Positions 1-11,217 of a DNA stretch of 64,000 nt are shown piece after piece. The notes below the pieces were generated by a model. The model was not told the origin of the DNA. It saw only the letters and a program-made list of their open reading frames with translations, and did not search any database. Within the stretch, counting starts at the first letter, position 1. Every line of letters starts with the position of its first letter. The DNA lies in the NCBI GenBank assembly GCA_943736015.1, contig OX031057.1, forward strand, positions 39,456,501 to 39,520,500. The letters are read 5' to 3'. Source of the DNA: Tridacna crocea (lineage: Eukaryota > Mollusca > Bivalvia > Cardiida > Cardiidae). The translations under genes and the position numbers were made by a program.

Positions 1-120
1 GCGTAATATTGTAATGCTTTGCTATGCAGGAGGGGTACACCACGGGGAATAACGGAAAAGAACTGTACTGGATTTTGATAAAGCTCCTCCTAGAAAGGGT
101 TAAAAGCATGAAATAAATAG

Positions 121-290
121 AATATTTGTTTTTTTCGGTGAAAGATAGAAATTTATTTCATCTGTTGTATACCATTGGTAATATTTTCACTCATGGCTGT
201 GCCACGAGTGAAAATACATGTATTACCGATGGTGTCCACTCGATGAAATAAATTTTGATCTTTCACCGAAAAAAACAAATATCCTCTATC
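121..290. repeat. Foldback element with ~70-bp arms
   Basis: The left arm (TTTCGGTGAAAGAT...) and the right arm (...ATCTTTCACCGAAA) are reverse complements with scattered mismatches. They enclose a short centre with ACTCATGGCTGTGCCACGAGT. A degenerate relative of the centre is seen near 59350-59440. It is non-coding. The remainder of 1-640 holds only a short GCCTGC...GCAGGC palindrome at about 345-375. Confidence 0.7.
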
Positions 291-640
291 CTGTATATAT
301 GTCAAACTATGGGAATAAAGTTGCAAAAGGTATCCACTTGGTTCAAGTCAGCCTGCACAGTTCACGCAGGCTGATGTGAGGTGATACTTTTTGCTATTGG
401 TTAGTTTTCTGCATTTCAAAGAACCAGTCCAATTTCTTTCAGAGGATTGATGGTATTCTTTGCAATAGGAATCATACCTCTCTTACTACTGACTATTGTG
501 GGAAAGCCGCCAGTGGCTTGAAAAGAATATTGTGCAGAGAAACGGTAAAAGGAACTCCATGTAACCATGGATAGGGTGCACAGGCAGCTTCAGAATAACT
601 GAAATAATGTAGACAGTAGCATTAAACGACCTACAAACGA

Positions 641-869
641 TGAACCCTTTCCCAAACAATCCCCGATTTTTACAACCCTGCGATGGCAGCCTTTTGAAAA
701 CATTGTTGGAAAAGGAGAAAATGCTGGTAACCAGCATTTTCTCCTTTTCCCACAATGTTTTCTACCCTGCTGGAAACAAATTTGAATTTTTTTTGAGTAA
801 TGTTTATTTTATCGACTGCAAGTGCTTTCAGTTTGGACCAGTCTAAAATTCTGTTGTTTGGTAAATTAA
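641..869 (-). mobile_element. Family A MITE, chained to the next copy
   Basis: It ends at a TTAA (866-869) that is also the first TTAA of the next element. The core palindrome is at about 696-762. The outer TTAA on the left is mutated to TGAA. Confidence 0.8.
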
Positions 870-1094
870 CTCCTTACCAAACGACAAAATTCTGGACTGG
901 CCCAAATTGAAAGCATTTGCAGACGACAAAATTAATGTGAATAAAAAATGGAAATCTGATTTGGAAAGGGTAGAAAGCATTGTGGGAAAAAGAGAAAATG
1001 CTGGTTATCTGCATTTTCTCCATTTCCCAAAATCTTTATAAAACCCTTCTTTCTCAGAGTCGTTAAAGGTCGGGATTGTGTGGTAAAGAGTTAA
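866..1094 (+). mobile_element. Family A MITE, degenerate hairpin
   Basis: A full-length 229-bp copy in the opposite orientation to its left neighbour, with which it shares TTAA 866-869. The hairpin loop region is damaged (GCTGGTTATCTGC) and the right arm has unpaired changes. Confidence 0.8.
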
Positions 1095-1219
1095 AGTACC
1101 AGTCTTCCTCAGGATTTAGCTGGTTGTTAGTTTAAAAGGATTTTATTGATCAAGAATTATGTGATTTTCTTGGTAAAATGCATTATGGAGCATGGCTCAT
1201 TTATCTATTCTCCCAACAG

Positions 1220-1473
1220 GTAAAAATCTGGTATGCAGTCAAGCCCAGAACAGAGTAGATTTGCGGACAGTTTGTATGAAGTTAAGATTGGCTCCAGTGA
1301 GCAAATGCTCCACCAAAAGATCAGTAAAGGACAATGAGGAAGCTGAGCGTTCGTGGAGAAGTGTTCCGGATTCAGCGTTTGATCTATTATCAAGATTGTT
1401 AGATTTAAATCATCATTCAAGAATTACAGCAGATGAGGCCCTGAAACACCCGTTTCTCTCTGACTGTCAATAA
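1220..1473 (+). CDS. CDC7: CDC7 kinase, last coding exon
   Basis: C-terminal exon of the DBF4-dependent serine/threonine kinase CDC7, a nuclear kinase that phosphorylates MCM helicase subunits to fire replication origins. The acceptor is CCCAACAG at 1212-1219, and the exon opens inside a Gly codon and ends at TAA. The ~84 residues start GKNLVCSQ and continue VDLRTVCMKLR, a spacer, then SVPDSAFDLLSRLLDLN, SRITADEALKHPF and a short tail. This matches the order of the C-lobe end in vertebrate CDC7 (a GKS-ILCS stretch, DLRKLCERLR, a variable insert, then the subdomain XI block DLLDKLLDLN-x-x-SRITAEEAL-HPF). The variable insert between the two blocks is much shorter than in human. Catalytic exons must lie left of the window. 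A possible weak polyadenylation signal ATTAAA is at 1575-1580. The match is by remembered family sequence, not by a search. Confidence 0.9.
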
Positions 1474-1599
1474 CTTCCTGTATAATGTGAGATGTAAATG
1501 TTTTACTGAGTAAAAGTACCTCTCAAACATAGCCCATTAGAGTTATCCAAATTCAGGGCTGTTGCAGGCTACAAATTAAACATGACTCGGGTGTTTGGC

Positions 1600-1941
1600 A
1601 GAAAACATTATGGGAAAAGGAGAAAATGCTGGTTACCAGCATTTTCACTCTATATCCCCAATGTTTTCAAAACGCTTGTCTAAATTAAATGCCTTTTTAG
1701 GCAAAAGATTAGATGTAGGTCTTTTTTGTCTTTGAAAGAGTACAAAAAAACTAGCTGAACTACCTTGGATGTAAATGCCCCATAAAACACCTTACATTCT
1801 TTCATTTATTTGAAAGAGTAGTAAACATTGTTGGAAAAGAGAACAATTCAGGTTAACAGCATTATCTCCTTTTCCAGCTTTTTTTCAAAAGGTTTCTTCC
1901 CCAGGGTCGGTGAAAGTAGGGATTTTGTGGTAAAGGATTAA
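1600..1941 (+). mobile_element. Two degenerate family A fragments
   Basis: Core remnants at 1601-1664 and 1825-1890. The second runs to GTGGTAAAGGATTAA and shares TTAA 1938-1941 with the next copy. Confidence 0.6.
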
Positions 1942-2167
1942 CCCATTACCACACAATCCCTACTTTTGACGACACTGAAAAAGAAGCCTATTGAAAACAT
2001 TTTTGGAAAAGGAGAAAATGCTGGTAACCAGCATTTTCTCCTTTTCCCACAAAGTTTTCTAACCTTTCCAAACCAAATTTCAAGTTTTCAATTATATTTG
2101 TTTTTGGCATCTCTATATGCTTTCGATTGGGACAAGCCTAGAATATTGTTGTTTGGTAATGAGTTAA
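1938..2167 (-). mobile_element. Family A MITE, reference full-length copy
   Basis: 230 bp from TTAA to TTAA. The layout defines the family. One end is TTAACCCATTACCACAC followed by an ATCCCTACTTTTGACG block. Next comes a palindrome whose arms start GAAAACATTGTGGG and end AAAATGCTGGT, with a single A or T spacer. Last comes a right flank containing TCGTCTGCAAATGCTTTCAA and an end TTTGTCGTTTGGTAA-GAGTTAA. The two termini match each other only over about 16 bp. TTAA ends followed by CCC/CTC recall piggyBac-type MITEs. No transposase is encoded. Confidence 0.85.
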
Positions 2168-2243
2168 TAGATCTCGTATGTGTTACAGTCCATGGACTTT
2201 TACCTACTTCATTTTACCTGATCCTGACCTTTATGCAGAATAT

Positions 2244-2642
2244 CATCTTCGCTGACGATTCACTACGCTAATCTACCCTTGGCAAATCGAGCTTGATTTT
2301 GACATTCACCCGATACACTTTATTGGATGCAGCCAGCTCTAGCTACAATGAATGAAATCGCTCGTAGCATTTCATCTTTGATAAAAATAGAACAAGGTCG
2401 CTACTTTTCGAATAGTAGGTGAAACATGGAAACCCATGTGGATGTCTGCTTATCGCTTCATGTGTATTCGTAAGTGGTTTGTAAAATTATGTTTCATCTG
2501 TTTTTAGAAATATGATGTAAAGGGGGGTAAAAACCAGGATCCAATGGAGGGCGCATCACAGGAATCTCGAAATTGGGCTCAATCAGCCAAGGTAAGATCC
2601 ACGTAGTGATCGTAAACTTGGCTCGCAAAGATCGCGGAATAT
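2244..2642 (-). mobile_element. ~400-bp TIR element, copy 1
   Basis: Non-coding element bounded by inverted CATCTTCGC...CTTGGCTCGC-AAGAT ends. Its inner parts (GCAGCCAGCTCTAGCT, CACGTAGTGATCGT) recur at 13059-13459 (other strand) and 26499-26905 (same strand). Confidence 0.7.
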
Positions 2643-2948
2643 AGAAGTCAGCATATAAATAGAATCACAACCATAATTCGGGAAGTTTACATATCTTGTA
2701 CACTGGAATGTACTTAGATACACAGTTAAGTAGGTTAGTACATGCATGGCATTCAAAATATTTCCATGGCATGCCAAATTCAGCCTTGCGTGATGCCTAG
2801 GGTAGAAATACAATTTTGATTTATGTAAATGATATTGACATGGATCAGATTAAATGAAATAGGCAATATCTATGTGTTATAGTGTATAGGTTGCTCTTTA
2901 ATACAGTCTGTTAATTATACATGTGGTATACTGTCGTATAAATTCTTT

Positions 2949-3117
2949 TAGCTACCAAATGACAATATTATAGACTTGTCCAAATTGAAAGCACTAGAAA
3001 ACATTGTGGGAAAAGGAGAAAATGGTGGTTACCAGCATTTTCTCCTTTTCCCACAATGTTTTCTAAAGGCTTCTTTCTCAGGGGTCGTCAAAAGTAGGGA
3101 TTGTGTGGTAATGGAAT
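2949..3117 (+). mobile_element. Family A MITE with internal deletion
   Basis: The palindrome at 2994-3063 is nearly perfect, but about 60 bp between the AACGAC-type end and the hairpin is missing. Confidence 0.75.
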
Positions 3118-3149
3118 AAAAAAGTAGGACACTTTGGAAATTGGCCACT

Positions 3150-3330
3150 TCAGATAAAATAGTAGGTCACTAGGCCAAATTGTTGAAAAACATTGTGTGC
3201 TCCCTAGAGGTTACACTGTCAATCCAATAGCCAATAAATTTGATCAGAATATTTGTCTTGATATCTTGAATTACTGTATAGTTGGGTCACATGAGGCCTC
3301 TAAGAAGGTCACTGTAAAACTTTTTGTTTT
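3150..3330 (+). repeat. Fragment of the AGCTCACCTGAGC-element array
   Basis: It carries the phrases GGTCACTAGGCCAAAT, GTTGAAAAACATTGTGT and TTGTCTTGATATCTTGA found in the tandem units of 57459-59025. Confidence 0.5.
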
Positions 3331-3483
3331 CTGCTGAGGCAAAATTTTCAGCTTAATGAATTCCAGACCACTTTTAAAAGATGATGTAAGTTTTCTCAGT
3401 TGAGTGCCAAAGGGCCAGTTGCTCTTTTGAGTTTTTTTTTATTTTGCAATTTTTTCAAAGTCATCAGCTGCCAGGAAAAAAAA

Positions 3484-3845
3484 AAAAAAGCAATTTCTCC
3501 TTTTCCCACAATGTTGTCTACCCTACCAGACAGAAACTTTGATTTTTGAGTCGCCTGATTTTTGTTGTCTGCAAATGCTTTCAATTTCGAAGGGGCTAAA
3601 ATGTTGTTGGTGAAGATTTAACCCTTTATCACTATCCCGTATTTTAACAACCTTGGGAAGTAGGCCTTTTGAAAACATTGTTGGAAAAGGAGAAAATGTT
3701 ATTAGCCAGCATTTTCTCCTTTTCCCACATAGTTTTCTGGACTATCTGATTCAAATCCAATAATTTGTGCCAGATACATTTTATTCTTTGCAAGTGCATT
3801 CAAATTCGACCCATCTAAAATATTGTCGTTTGGGAAAGAGGCTAA
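3484..3845 (-). mobile_element. Half copy plus full family A copy
   Basis: 3484-3621 retains only the right half of a copy. 3616-3845 is complete (ends TTAACCCTTTATCAC and TTTGGGAAAGAGGCTAA), with an altered loop (ATGTTATTAGCCAGCAT). Confidence 0.7.
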
Positions 3846-4070
3846 TGTAACACAGTGACTTGCAGTTGTACAGCTTAGGATATTTTGGACAGTATAGCTC
3901 AAAAGATCAGACTGAACTGTAATGTATTCTTGGTTGTATTTTTAATCTAAGCTGTCTGAGAAAACACTATAAGTTTTCATCAACATGGATAATGTGTAGT
4001 ATGGTACAGTATTTGAAATTTGTGGGACAACATAAGCGTAAGATTAGACAGAAATGTGCACTGTCCGTCA

Positions 4071-4299
4071 TTGACCCTTTACCCCATAAGGCATTTCTAT
4101 GGTATCTCTAATTGACCCTAAATAACAGCAAAGATGAAGCAGTTTCTTATGTGTATATGACATCTTTTAATAGCATAGAAAACATTGTGACGAAAGATGA
4201 AATTGCTCGTCACGAGCAGTTTCGCGTTTTGGCACAATGTTTTCCAAAGACTCCTACAAGCAATGCGTAGAAATGAGCATCTATGGAGTTAAGAGTTGA
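4071..4299 (+). mobile_element. Family B MITE, copy 1
   Basis: The most degenerate of the five family B copies. The ends are TTGACCCTTTACCCC and GGAGTTAAGAGTTGA. The palindrome centre GCTCGTCACGAGC is intact while outer arm positions have drifted. Confidence 0.8.
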
Positions 4300-4339
4300 A
4301 CAAACACCGTGAAGATTGTATTACTGTACTTTTAGTCAG

Positions 4340-4748
4340 TTTATCTTCAGACCAAATGACCAAATTTCAAGTCTGGTACAATTGAAGGCTAACTATGCAA
4401 AGTACAAAGATTTTAATAATGAAATGTTAGTGAAAGCGTAGAAAACCTTGTGGGAAAAGGAGAACATCTGATAACCGACATTCTCTGCTTTTCCCACAAG
4501 GTTTTTATGTAGGCTATTGCTTCAGGGTCTTTAACCCTTTACAAAACAATCTCTGGTTTTTACGACCCTGGGATAGAAGCCTTTAGAAAACAGTGTAGGA
4601 AAATAGAAAACGCTGATAACCGGCATTTTCTCCATTTCCCACAATGTTTTCTTCCCTTCCTTAAACAAATTTCAATTCTTTAGTCACATTCATTTTGTCG
4701 TCTGCAAATTCTTTTAGTTCTAGAATTTTGTTGTTTGGTAAAGAGTTT
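4340..4748. mobile_element. Two diverged family A MITEs in opposite orientation
   Basis: 4340-4533 (+) carries a palindrome in which CATTG/CAATG is replaced by CCTTG/CAAGG on both arms. 4531-4748 (-) follows immediately at TTAACCCTTTACAAAAC. Confidence 0.75.
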
Positions 4749-5061
4749 TAAATCTGGATTATATGGGAGATAGTTATCAAACTTGATCAAATCAACAATG
4801 TGGCTACTCCCTTAACCTTGTTATTTATCCTATCCAACTAATTCGTAGGGTTAAGTGATCAATTTTAATTATTGTCAATAAAAACTTCATTGCAGCTGTC
4901 AGTTTTGTTTTCTTTTCTATTCAGTTATCAGTTACATCGTTGAAGCAGTGGTTAGGAACAAATTTCTTCCGGAAATCGGCTTTTAACTACACTTGCAAAA
5001 CGTCGGCAAGCTTATGTCACAGCTGTATCTGTTGTGCGTCCGAACATTTTTGTGTTATATC

Positions 5062-5283
5062 TTAACGACACAATCTTGACTTTTAATGATCCTGAGAAAA
5101 AAGCCTTTCGAAAACATTGTTGGAAAAGGAGAAAATGCTGGTAACCAGCATTTTCTCCTTTTCCCACAATTTTTTCTAGCCTTCACAAAACAAATTACAA
5201 AATTTCAGTCACTTTTATTTTGTCGTCTGCAAGTGCTTTCAATTTGGACCCGTCTAAATTTTTGTCGTTTGGTAAAGAGTTAA
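5062..5283 (-). mobile_element. Family A MITE
   Basis: TTAA at both ends; the palindrome arms are almost perfect. Confidence 0.85.
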
Positions 5284-5301
5284 CTTTTCTTTCAACATCT
5301 C

Positions 5302-5530
5302 TTAACCCATTACCAAACGACAATATTTTAGACTGGTCCAAATCAAAAGCATTTGGGGATGACATAATTAAAGTGACTGAAAATTTAAAATTTGTTTTGT
5401 GAAGGGTAGAAAACATTGTAGGAAAAGGAGAAAATGCTGGTTACCAACATTTTCTCCTTTTCCCACAATGTTTTCTACAGGCTCCTTTCTCGGGGGCGTC
5501 AAAAGTAGGGATTGTGTGGTAATGGGTTGA
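5302..5530 (+). mobile_element. Family A MITE
   Basis: Inverted relative to the copy 18 bp upstream. The right TTAA is mutated to TTGA. Confidence 0.85.
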
Positions 5531-5898
5531 ACTTCCCACCCAACTCTGACCAAACTTCACACAAATGATCCTGCTGTGGCACTCCTCAGAATTTCTTCAA
5601 AGAATTTTATCCGATTGAAAAGTGCTTGCTATGACAGAAAAATGAAAATAATTATTAATAAAAAGCATATCTGTGACCTCGGGCTGGAACTCTCTAAACT
5701 GGCATAAACAACTGTTAGTGTGACTTCTAAACAGCTTTACTCTAACGAATGATCGATCTGTACACCACTTATTCGTCCAAATAATCACATCGAAGTTTAA
5801 ATCGAAGTCTACGTTTTCGATGACTTAAAGATAATCAATGTCACAAAATAGTCTATAGATTCTTGATCTCCAACTGAAATGAACTGACACTGCAATAA

Positions 5899-6435
5899 TC
5901 AGGTGTGCGAGGTCTGTGGCCGCCTGGTTCGTTGTATCACAGGTTCCCTTTGCCTTAATTTACTGACGTGTGTTTTGCCGTTATAATACAATCTTTGTAC
6001 TAATGCATTTACATCGATTCTTTCTGACGTCACAGAATTAAGATCATGGTTGATCGCTTTATATCTCATTGTAGAAAAGCCAGTATTTTTGCTAGTGTCA
6101 TTTGTTTTAATTTGATCTAGTATTTTTTTCTCTTCTATGAGTTTGTTTCCATGCAAACGGGTGACCAATTTCTTGATGTCCGATTTTGGTAACTGCCTGA
6201 AAGCAGGTGCCCTTGGAAGAGCAGTTCCATAACGAGGAACATATTCGTACCAACAGGGTGGTTCACGCGATTGGCGTGGTTTGGTTTGCATCTCAAAAAG
6301 TCTCTCGAGATGATCTATAGCAGAGTCGTAGTTCTTGATGCGGAACCGGATATCCGTTGGAGGTTGGCCGCTGTAAATATGGCGGATATCTTTTTCGCAA
6401 ATGTCATAGTTTGCGTACATGAATCCAGCTGACAT
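5899..6435 (-). CDS. LPRAPAFR-family small protein, member A (178 aa)
   Basis: I do not recognise this family. It is a single open exon whose ATG (6435-6433) is preceded one codon earlier by an in-frame TAA, so the start is well bounded. There is no signal peptide or membrane segment. Visible blocks are CEKDIRHIYSGQPPTDIRFR near residues 13-32, LPRAPAFR at residues 73-80, then the helix-like QLPKSDIKKLVTRL. A second motif, DVNALVQRL, lies near the C-terminus. The tail is basic and Arg/Gln/Thr-rich. The same order of blocks recurs in three other loci of this window (14965-16261, 27181-27816, 33264-35878), and LPRAPAFR sits at exactly residues 73-80 in both single-exon members. Short, basic, motif-repeat proteins of this kind could be cytoskeletal or ciliary, but that is a guess. 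An intact frame conserved among diverged copies argues for a real gene. Confidence 0.75.
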   Translation of the reverse strand: MSAGFMYANYDICEKDIRHIYSGQPPTDIRFRIKNYDSAIDHLERLFEMQTKPRQSREPPCWYEYVPRYGTALPRAPAFRQLPKSDIKKLVTRLHGNKLIEEKKILDQIKTNDTSKNTGFSTMRYKAINHDLNSVTSERIDVNALVQRLYYNGKTHVSKLRQREPVIQRTRRPQTSHT

Positions 6436-6444
6436 TGTTTAGGA

Positions 6445-7443
6445 ACTGATCCGACAATACACGTTACCTACGACTTCCTGTAGATCCACAGAAATGCTTT
6501 TGATTAAAAAGCGGTGTAATCGTGCCTAAATGGTTCCGTATGTCTTTGCACAAGCTGCTAACGGCTGATTTAATTATTGCAAGCTACACATCACAACTAT
6601 ACTGTCACGTTTTTGTTGACTATATCCTTGTAACTGTGGCGTCTCCAAGCAAACCTCGTGACCGATTTGCCAGGAAATAACTCCTGATTTATCTGTTGTA
6701 AAAAAAAATCTTTTCATTAATAATAAACTCGGATTACATCCAATAATGAAAAATTTGAATCATGCTCCTTTAAACCTGCATTTTTCGCTTATACCTACAA
6801 CGCTTTCAAAATTAATATAAATCCAATTAGACTCTCTATGTCAGCCACACTTGATTCCTTTGTTGTCTACATATGTTCTCAGCTTAGTAAAAAGCATTAT
6901 TTACGCTTATAAATACAAATCCTCTCAGGTCCTCCAGCTTTATTTTGTTGTCCTCGAGTGCAATAAGTGAAGACGAATCTTTGTCGTTAGGTAAAAAATT
7001 CGCCTAGTACGTAGAGGTTTGGTAAAAATTCGCTTAGTACGTAAAAGACGATAAAGTACGATCTGTTGGGTCCAAAGAGTTTAGAAACCTAGGCACTAAT
7101 TAACGCAGAATTAGGACTTTAAAAAAAAAATAACCGTTTACATACTGTTTTTCACAAGAAGGTAAAAGAAGTTCACATTGATTAAGACTGGGTTGTCTCT
7201 TTTTTCACACTTGCCTTTTTATATTGAATAGCCAAGTCAACGATATTCCATTAATCCTGAACATAATCATTACCTATTTGCATGGCTGAAAAGAGTCACT
7301 TTACCGCGTCATTTCACTTGTTTTGTATTGACCAAGCATATAGCGACTGTAATTCAACAATTTATTGTCAAACAACCCCTCACAATATTACATGTCATGG
7401 GACAAACTACTCTCTTGTGTTTGTACTACAAGGGACAAACATT
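6445..7443. other. Intergenic, nothing recognised
   Basis: Upstream of member A. It is AT-rich unique-looking sequence. The only structure I see is a short tandem duplication of ATTCGC-TAGTACGTA at about 6998-7045. Confidence 0.6.
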
Positions 7444-7673
7444 TTAACTCATTACTAAACGACAAAATTTTAGGTTTGTCAAAATCGAAAGCATTTGCAG
7501 ACGACAAAAATAAAAATGACTTAAAATTTGAAAATTGTTTTGTGAAAGGTAGAAAACATTGTGGGAAAAGGAGAAAATGCTGGTTACCAGCATTTTCTCC
7601 TTTTCATACAATGTTTTCTAAAGGCTTCTTTCTCAGGGTCGTCAAAAGCAGGGATTGTGCGGTAATGGCTTAA
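7444..7673 (+). mobile_element. Family A MITE
   Basis: Full length, TTAA at both ends, with a palindrome broken by one change (CATACAATG). The following stretch 7674-8150 holds no recognisable feature. Confidence 0.85.
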
Positions 7674-8149
7674 GAAAGTGAACTCGTCTTTTTCACGTCT
7701 TCAAATAAGAACGGAAGCTATTGTTGAATAAAATAATCGATGCAATTGCTTGTAAGAAGCGATTGCATTTTTTTTTAGCATTTTTCTCCAAAAATATTGT
7801 ATCGCAGGTGTGTGGTAATGCATACAGGACATCATTTATTGTGCAGACGATATAAATCGGAGTCTAATCCCGTAATCCGCATTTATGAGTGAGACCCCTT
7901 TATCTGCCCTTCTACCTGAAGGTGTAAATTTACGTTCAAGAACCATTTCTTCTAAAAAGGTGACTTGAAACATTTGTAAAGAGTAATGTCCCGTTTCAGC
8001 CTGCTCAGTCAGCGCAGTCTGGCACGAATCGTCACTTTCTGGTGTTTTGGAACTTTCTGCATGTAGAATGACCATTCTGCTCCACGATTTGATCATTTAC
8101 AAGACAAAATGGATACTATGAATCTATAATTCTTTGATGACTGGCTTGG

Positions 8150-8381
8150 TTAACCCGTTACCACACAATCCCTACTTTTGATGACCCTGAGAAAGAAGCT
8201 TTTAGGAAACATTGTGGTAAAAGGAGAAAATGCTGGTAACCAGCATTTTCTTCTTTTCCCAAAATGTTTTCTACCCTTCACAAAACAAATTTCAAATTTT
8301 CAGTCACTTTCATTTTGTCGTCTGCAAATGCTTTTGATTTGGACAAACCTAAAATATTGTCGTTTGGTAATGAGTATTTAA
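8150..8381 (-). mobile_element. Family A MITE
   Basis: Full length, with TTAA 8150-8153 and 8378-8381. The arms differ at GTGGTAAAAGG versus CTTTTCCCAAA. Confidence 0.85.
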
Positions 8382-8537
8382 ATGCATTACTAAGATGTAT
8401 CAAACTACCACTTTATCAAACCTCTGCTTTTTTTTTTTACATCGAGTGTGAAACAAGACATTGTGAAACAAGTTCTCAAAACTTCAATTAACCCCTACTC
8501 CTATAAAGCGCGGCCCGAGGACCTTTTGCGGACCGTG

Positions 8538-8598
8538 ACTGTAGATCAAGATTAGAGTGCACGTTCTGTGCAGTATGATCTTGGATCTTCTCCGTCCG
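8538..8598. repeat. Family C palindrome
   Basis: GTAGATCAAGAT...ATCTTGGATC with a GCACGTTCTGTGC centre. Degenerate copy. No feature is seen in 8600-8915. Confidence 0.65.
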
Positions 8599-8915
8599 AT
8601 GTAGAGATATTTCTTCACAGAAAATTAACTTTGACATAGCAACAAATGGGGTTCATACTACCAAGATGAGGGTGTCTGTTAAGATATTCCGCGGGGTACG
8701 GGTTAATCATTCTCCATGATTGTGTCCTTACCCCAAGCAATAGGCGTGCAATCTGCTTAGTTCCAAACTATGATTCCGCTCATCATGGGTTCGAACCTGG
8801 AAAATTTTAGGCAAGAGACTGAAGCTTCTCTCGTTGTTGATCATTGCATTGACGATGGTTACATGTATGTGGATGGCAGCGAGTGATTTGGGAAGAATAT
8901 TTTTCTAAGCATTGG

Positions 8916-9882
8916 TTAACCCTTTACCTCACAACAAAATTTAAGACCAGTCTAAATTGAAAGCATATGCAGATGACAGTTTCAATGTGGCTCCTATCAA
9001 ATGGTTTTTGTGGTATTTGTCAAAGACAATACCACTATGAGTTCAATATTGACTTTTTACAACCATGTATCATATTTTGTGCAAAACCGAAGGAAATAAA
9101 GCAATTTAAATTAAACTCATTTTTTCTCAGGTAAATGAGTTTTTCGGTAGCAATGTAATTGGAAATGGCATTTCAAATTACACTGGTTGAGGCCATCGAT
9201 AGTGTAAATTCTAATTTTTGATTGAAAATAGCTTCACTCGCTCATAGCCATCTATGGGCACAATGATACAAAATTTGTCTACCGATAGCTTAGTCCTGGG
9301 CTTTTTCGTTCCGAAACCAGTTCGTCTCATGGCCTGTTCATCCCGTGATTGCACGCTCCTCCATTTGATCGGGCATGGATATTTTTTATAGATAGAAATA
9401 ATTTATTGAAATGTTGAGAATTAAATGTCAACGACCACAGATATTTCAAAATCATAATCTTCAGGTGCAGACTTTATTTTATTTGATATATTTACATGGT
9501 TTCTCTTTCTATCCATTATGCGTCCGACTGTCGAGGGGACGTTTCTCCTGACTTCTATTGATCAAAAGGAGATCGCAAATACACAAATAATCCTAACTTT
9601 GTCATGAGTGCTCTCCCTTTAACCAAAAAGGTATTCATTTACTAAGTAGGTTGACTTTCAAGCCAATTTAAATAATATTTCCCTTTTTCTTTCAAATTAT
9701 CAATTTCACACAATGACTTTCTGGACAAATACCACTTCAACGTTCTCAACGCTTTGATTCTTTGATGGGGTTGAAACCAGTGTGGGAAAAGGAGAAAATG
9801 CTGGTTACCAGCATTTTCTCCTTTTCCCACAATGTTTTCAAAAGGCTTCTTTACCAGAGTCGTCATTGTGTGGTAAAGGGCG
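8916..9882 (+). mobile_element. Family A MITE split by a Helentron-like insert
   Basis: The left third (8916-9009, TTAACCCTTTACCTCAC through the GCATATGCAGATGACA block) and the hairpin plus right end (9760-9882) are the two parts of one MITE. The 750-bp element at 9010-9759 sits between them, which gives a relative age: the MITE is older than the insert. Confidence 0.7.
9010..9759 (+). mobile_element. GTGGTATTTGTC element, copy 1 (Helentron-like)
   Basis: Non-autonomous element of about 750 bp. The 5' end is GTGGTATTTG and the same 12-mer is inverted near the 3' end (GACAAATACCAC). It is followed by a terminal hairpin (ACGTT-CTC-AACG here, AGCGTT-CTC-AACGCT in copy 2) and TTGATT. A subterminal inverted repeat plus a 3' stem-loop is the layout of Helentron/HINE elements. 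No Rep/helicase frame is present. Confidence 0.6.
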
Positions 9883-10148
9883 AAAGAAACTCGTCGGGCA
9901 AGCATAGACAAGTGCATTGTCCGCTTTGATTTAAATGAAATTATCGTTGAACAAAAATATACAAACAAACAACCAAAAGGGTTTTTTCCCTACCGGAGCA
10001 CTTAATGTCCAAAAATAAGTAGCTTTCACCAGTGGGTGTCAATCAAGATCAAACTGCCTAGATTGAGCTGTCTGAACTTGATCCATATCCTTATCTCCAT
10101 CAGTTAAGTCATTCTTGTTTTTGGATCTTGAAAGAAAATGATAACTTT

Positions 10149-10363
10149 ATCAACCCTTTACCACACAACCCCGACTTTGAACAACCTTGGGAAAGAAGAC
10201 TGGTGAAAACATCAGCGGAAAAGGAAAAAATGTTGGTAACCAGTATTTTCTCTTTTTCCTACAACATTTTCTATCAAAGAAAACTTTGACAAGTTGTGCA
10301 ACAGTTCATTCTGCCATCTGCAAATGCTTTTGGTTTGAACAAGTCTAAAAGGGTAAAAGGCTA
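10149..10363 (-). mobile_element. Degenerate family A MITE
   Basis: Recognisable ends and hairpin, many substitutions. A further, very decayed copy lies at about 10720-10945. The 10364-10720 interval shows nothing else. Confidence 0.6.
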
Positions 10364-11217
10364 AGTGAAAAAGAGTGTTCAAAAAGTTTTAACATGTATG
10401 AACTGGACCTAATTTGCATCCGTCATGTACAAGTTATGATGTTCTTTGAGCCTAAGGCCTAACTGCACAAAGAGAAATTCCAATGTTCAGTATTCATATG
10501 ATACGGCATCGACAAAATTATCATAGTTCAATATGCAAAAAGAGGTATTCATACATTTTCGTAAAATGTCATCTCGGACCAGACTGCGCATTCTCTTCAG
10601 CCTTGACGTGGATATATGCCTTGAGGGAAAAAAGCCCCTTATTTCCGCCTAGGGTGTTAAAAAAACAAAGATGACTATCAGTTTGAGTGGATATCTAAAC
10701 GTTATTCATTTAACTATGTACGCGAAGACAAAATTTTACCCTTGAGATTATGGAAGTATTTGCAGACGACAATTTAACTGTGGCTTAAAAATTTAGAATT
10801 GTCATTTCAATGCTAGAAAACATTGTTTATAGAAAGAGAAATCAGTGTTTATCATCATAAAGCATTTTCTCCTTTTCCTACAATATTTTCGAAATCTTGC
10901 CACGGTTTGAGAAAAACACAGGAATGTTTGGGAAAAAGGATCAGTGCTTATATTTTAACACTTTAAAACAATACATATTTATCGATGAATATTATGTGAT
11001 GCACAGAGATAAGAGTTAGGACAAAGCAAGTGTTTGTTACAAGCAGTCCTTTTTTCCCTTTCCTCACAATATTTTTCATATTCTTATGTATACACATGAG
11101 GATTTTCCTTTTTTTCCCTTTTAAATTTCTCCTTTATAGTATTACTTTAGTACTTAGTCTACTCTACTCATGACTTTATTTCTAAAAATAGCATGTATGG
11201 TTATGGATTAACTCTTT

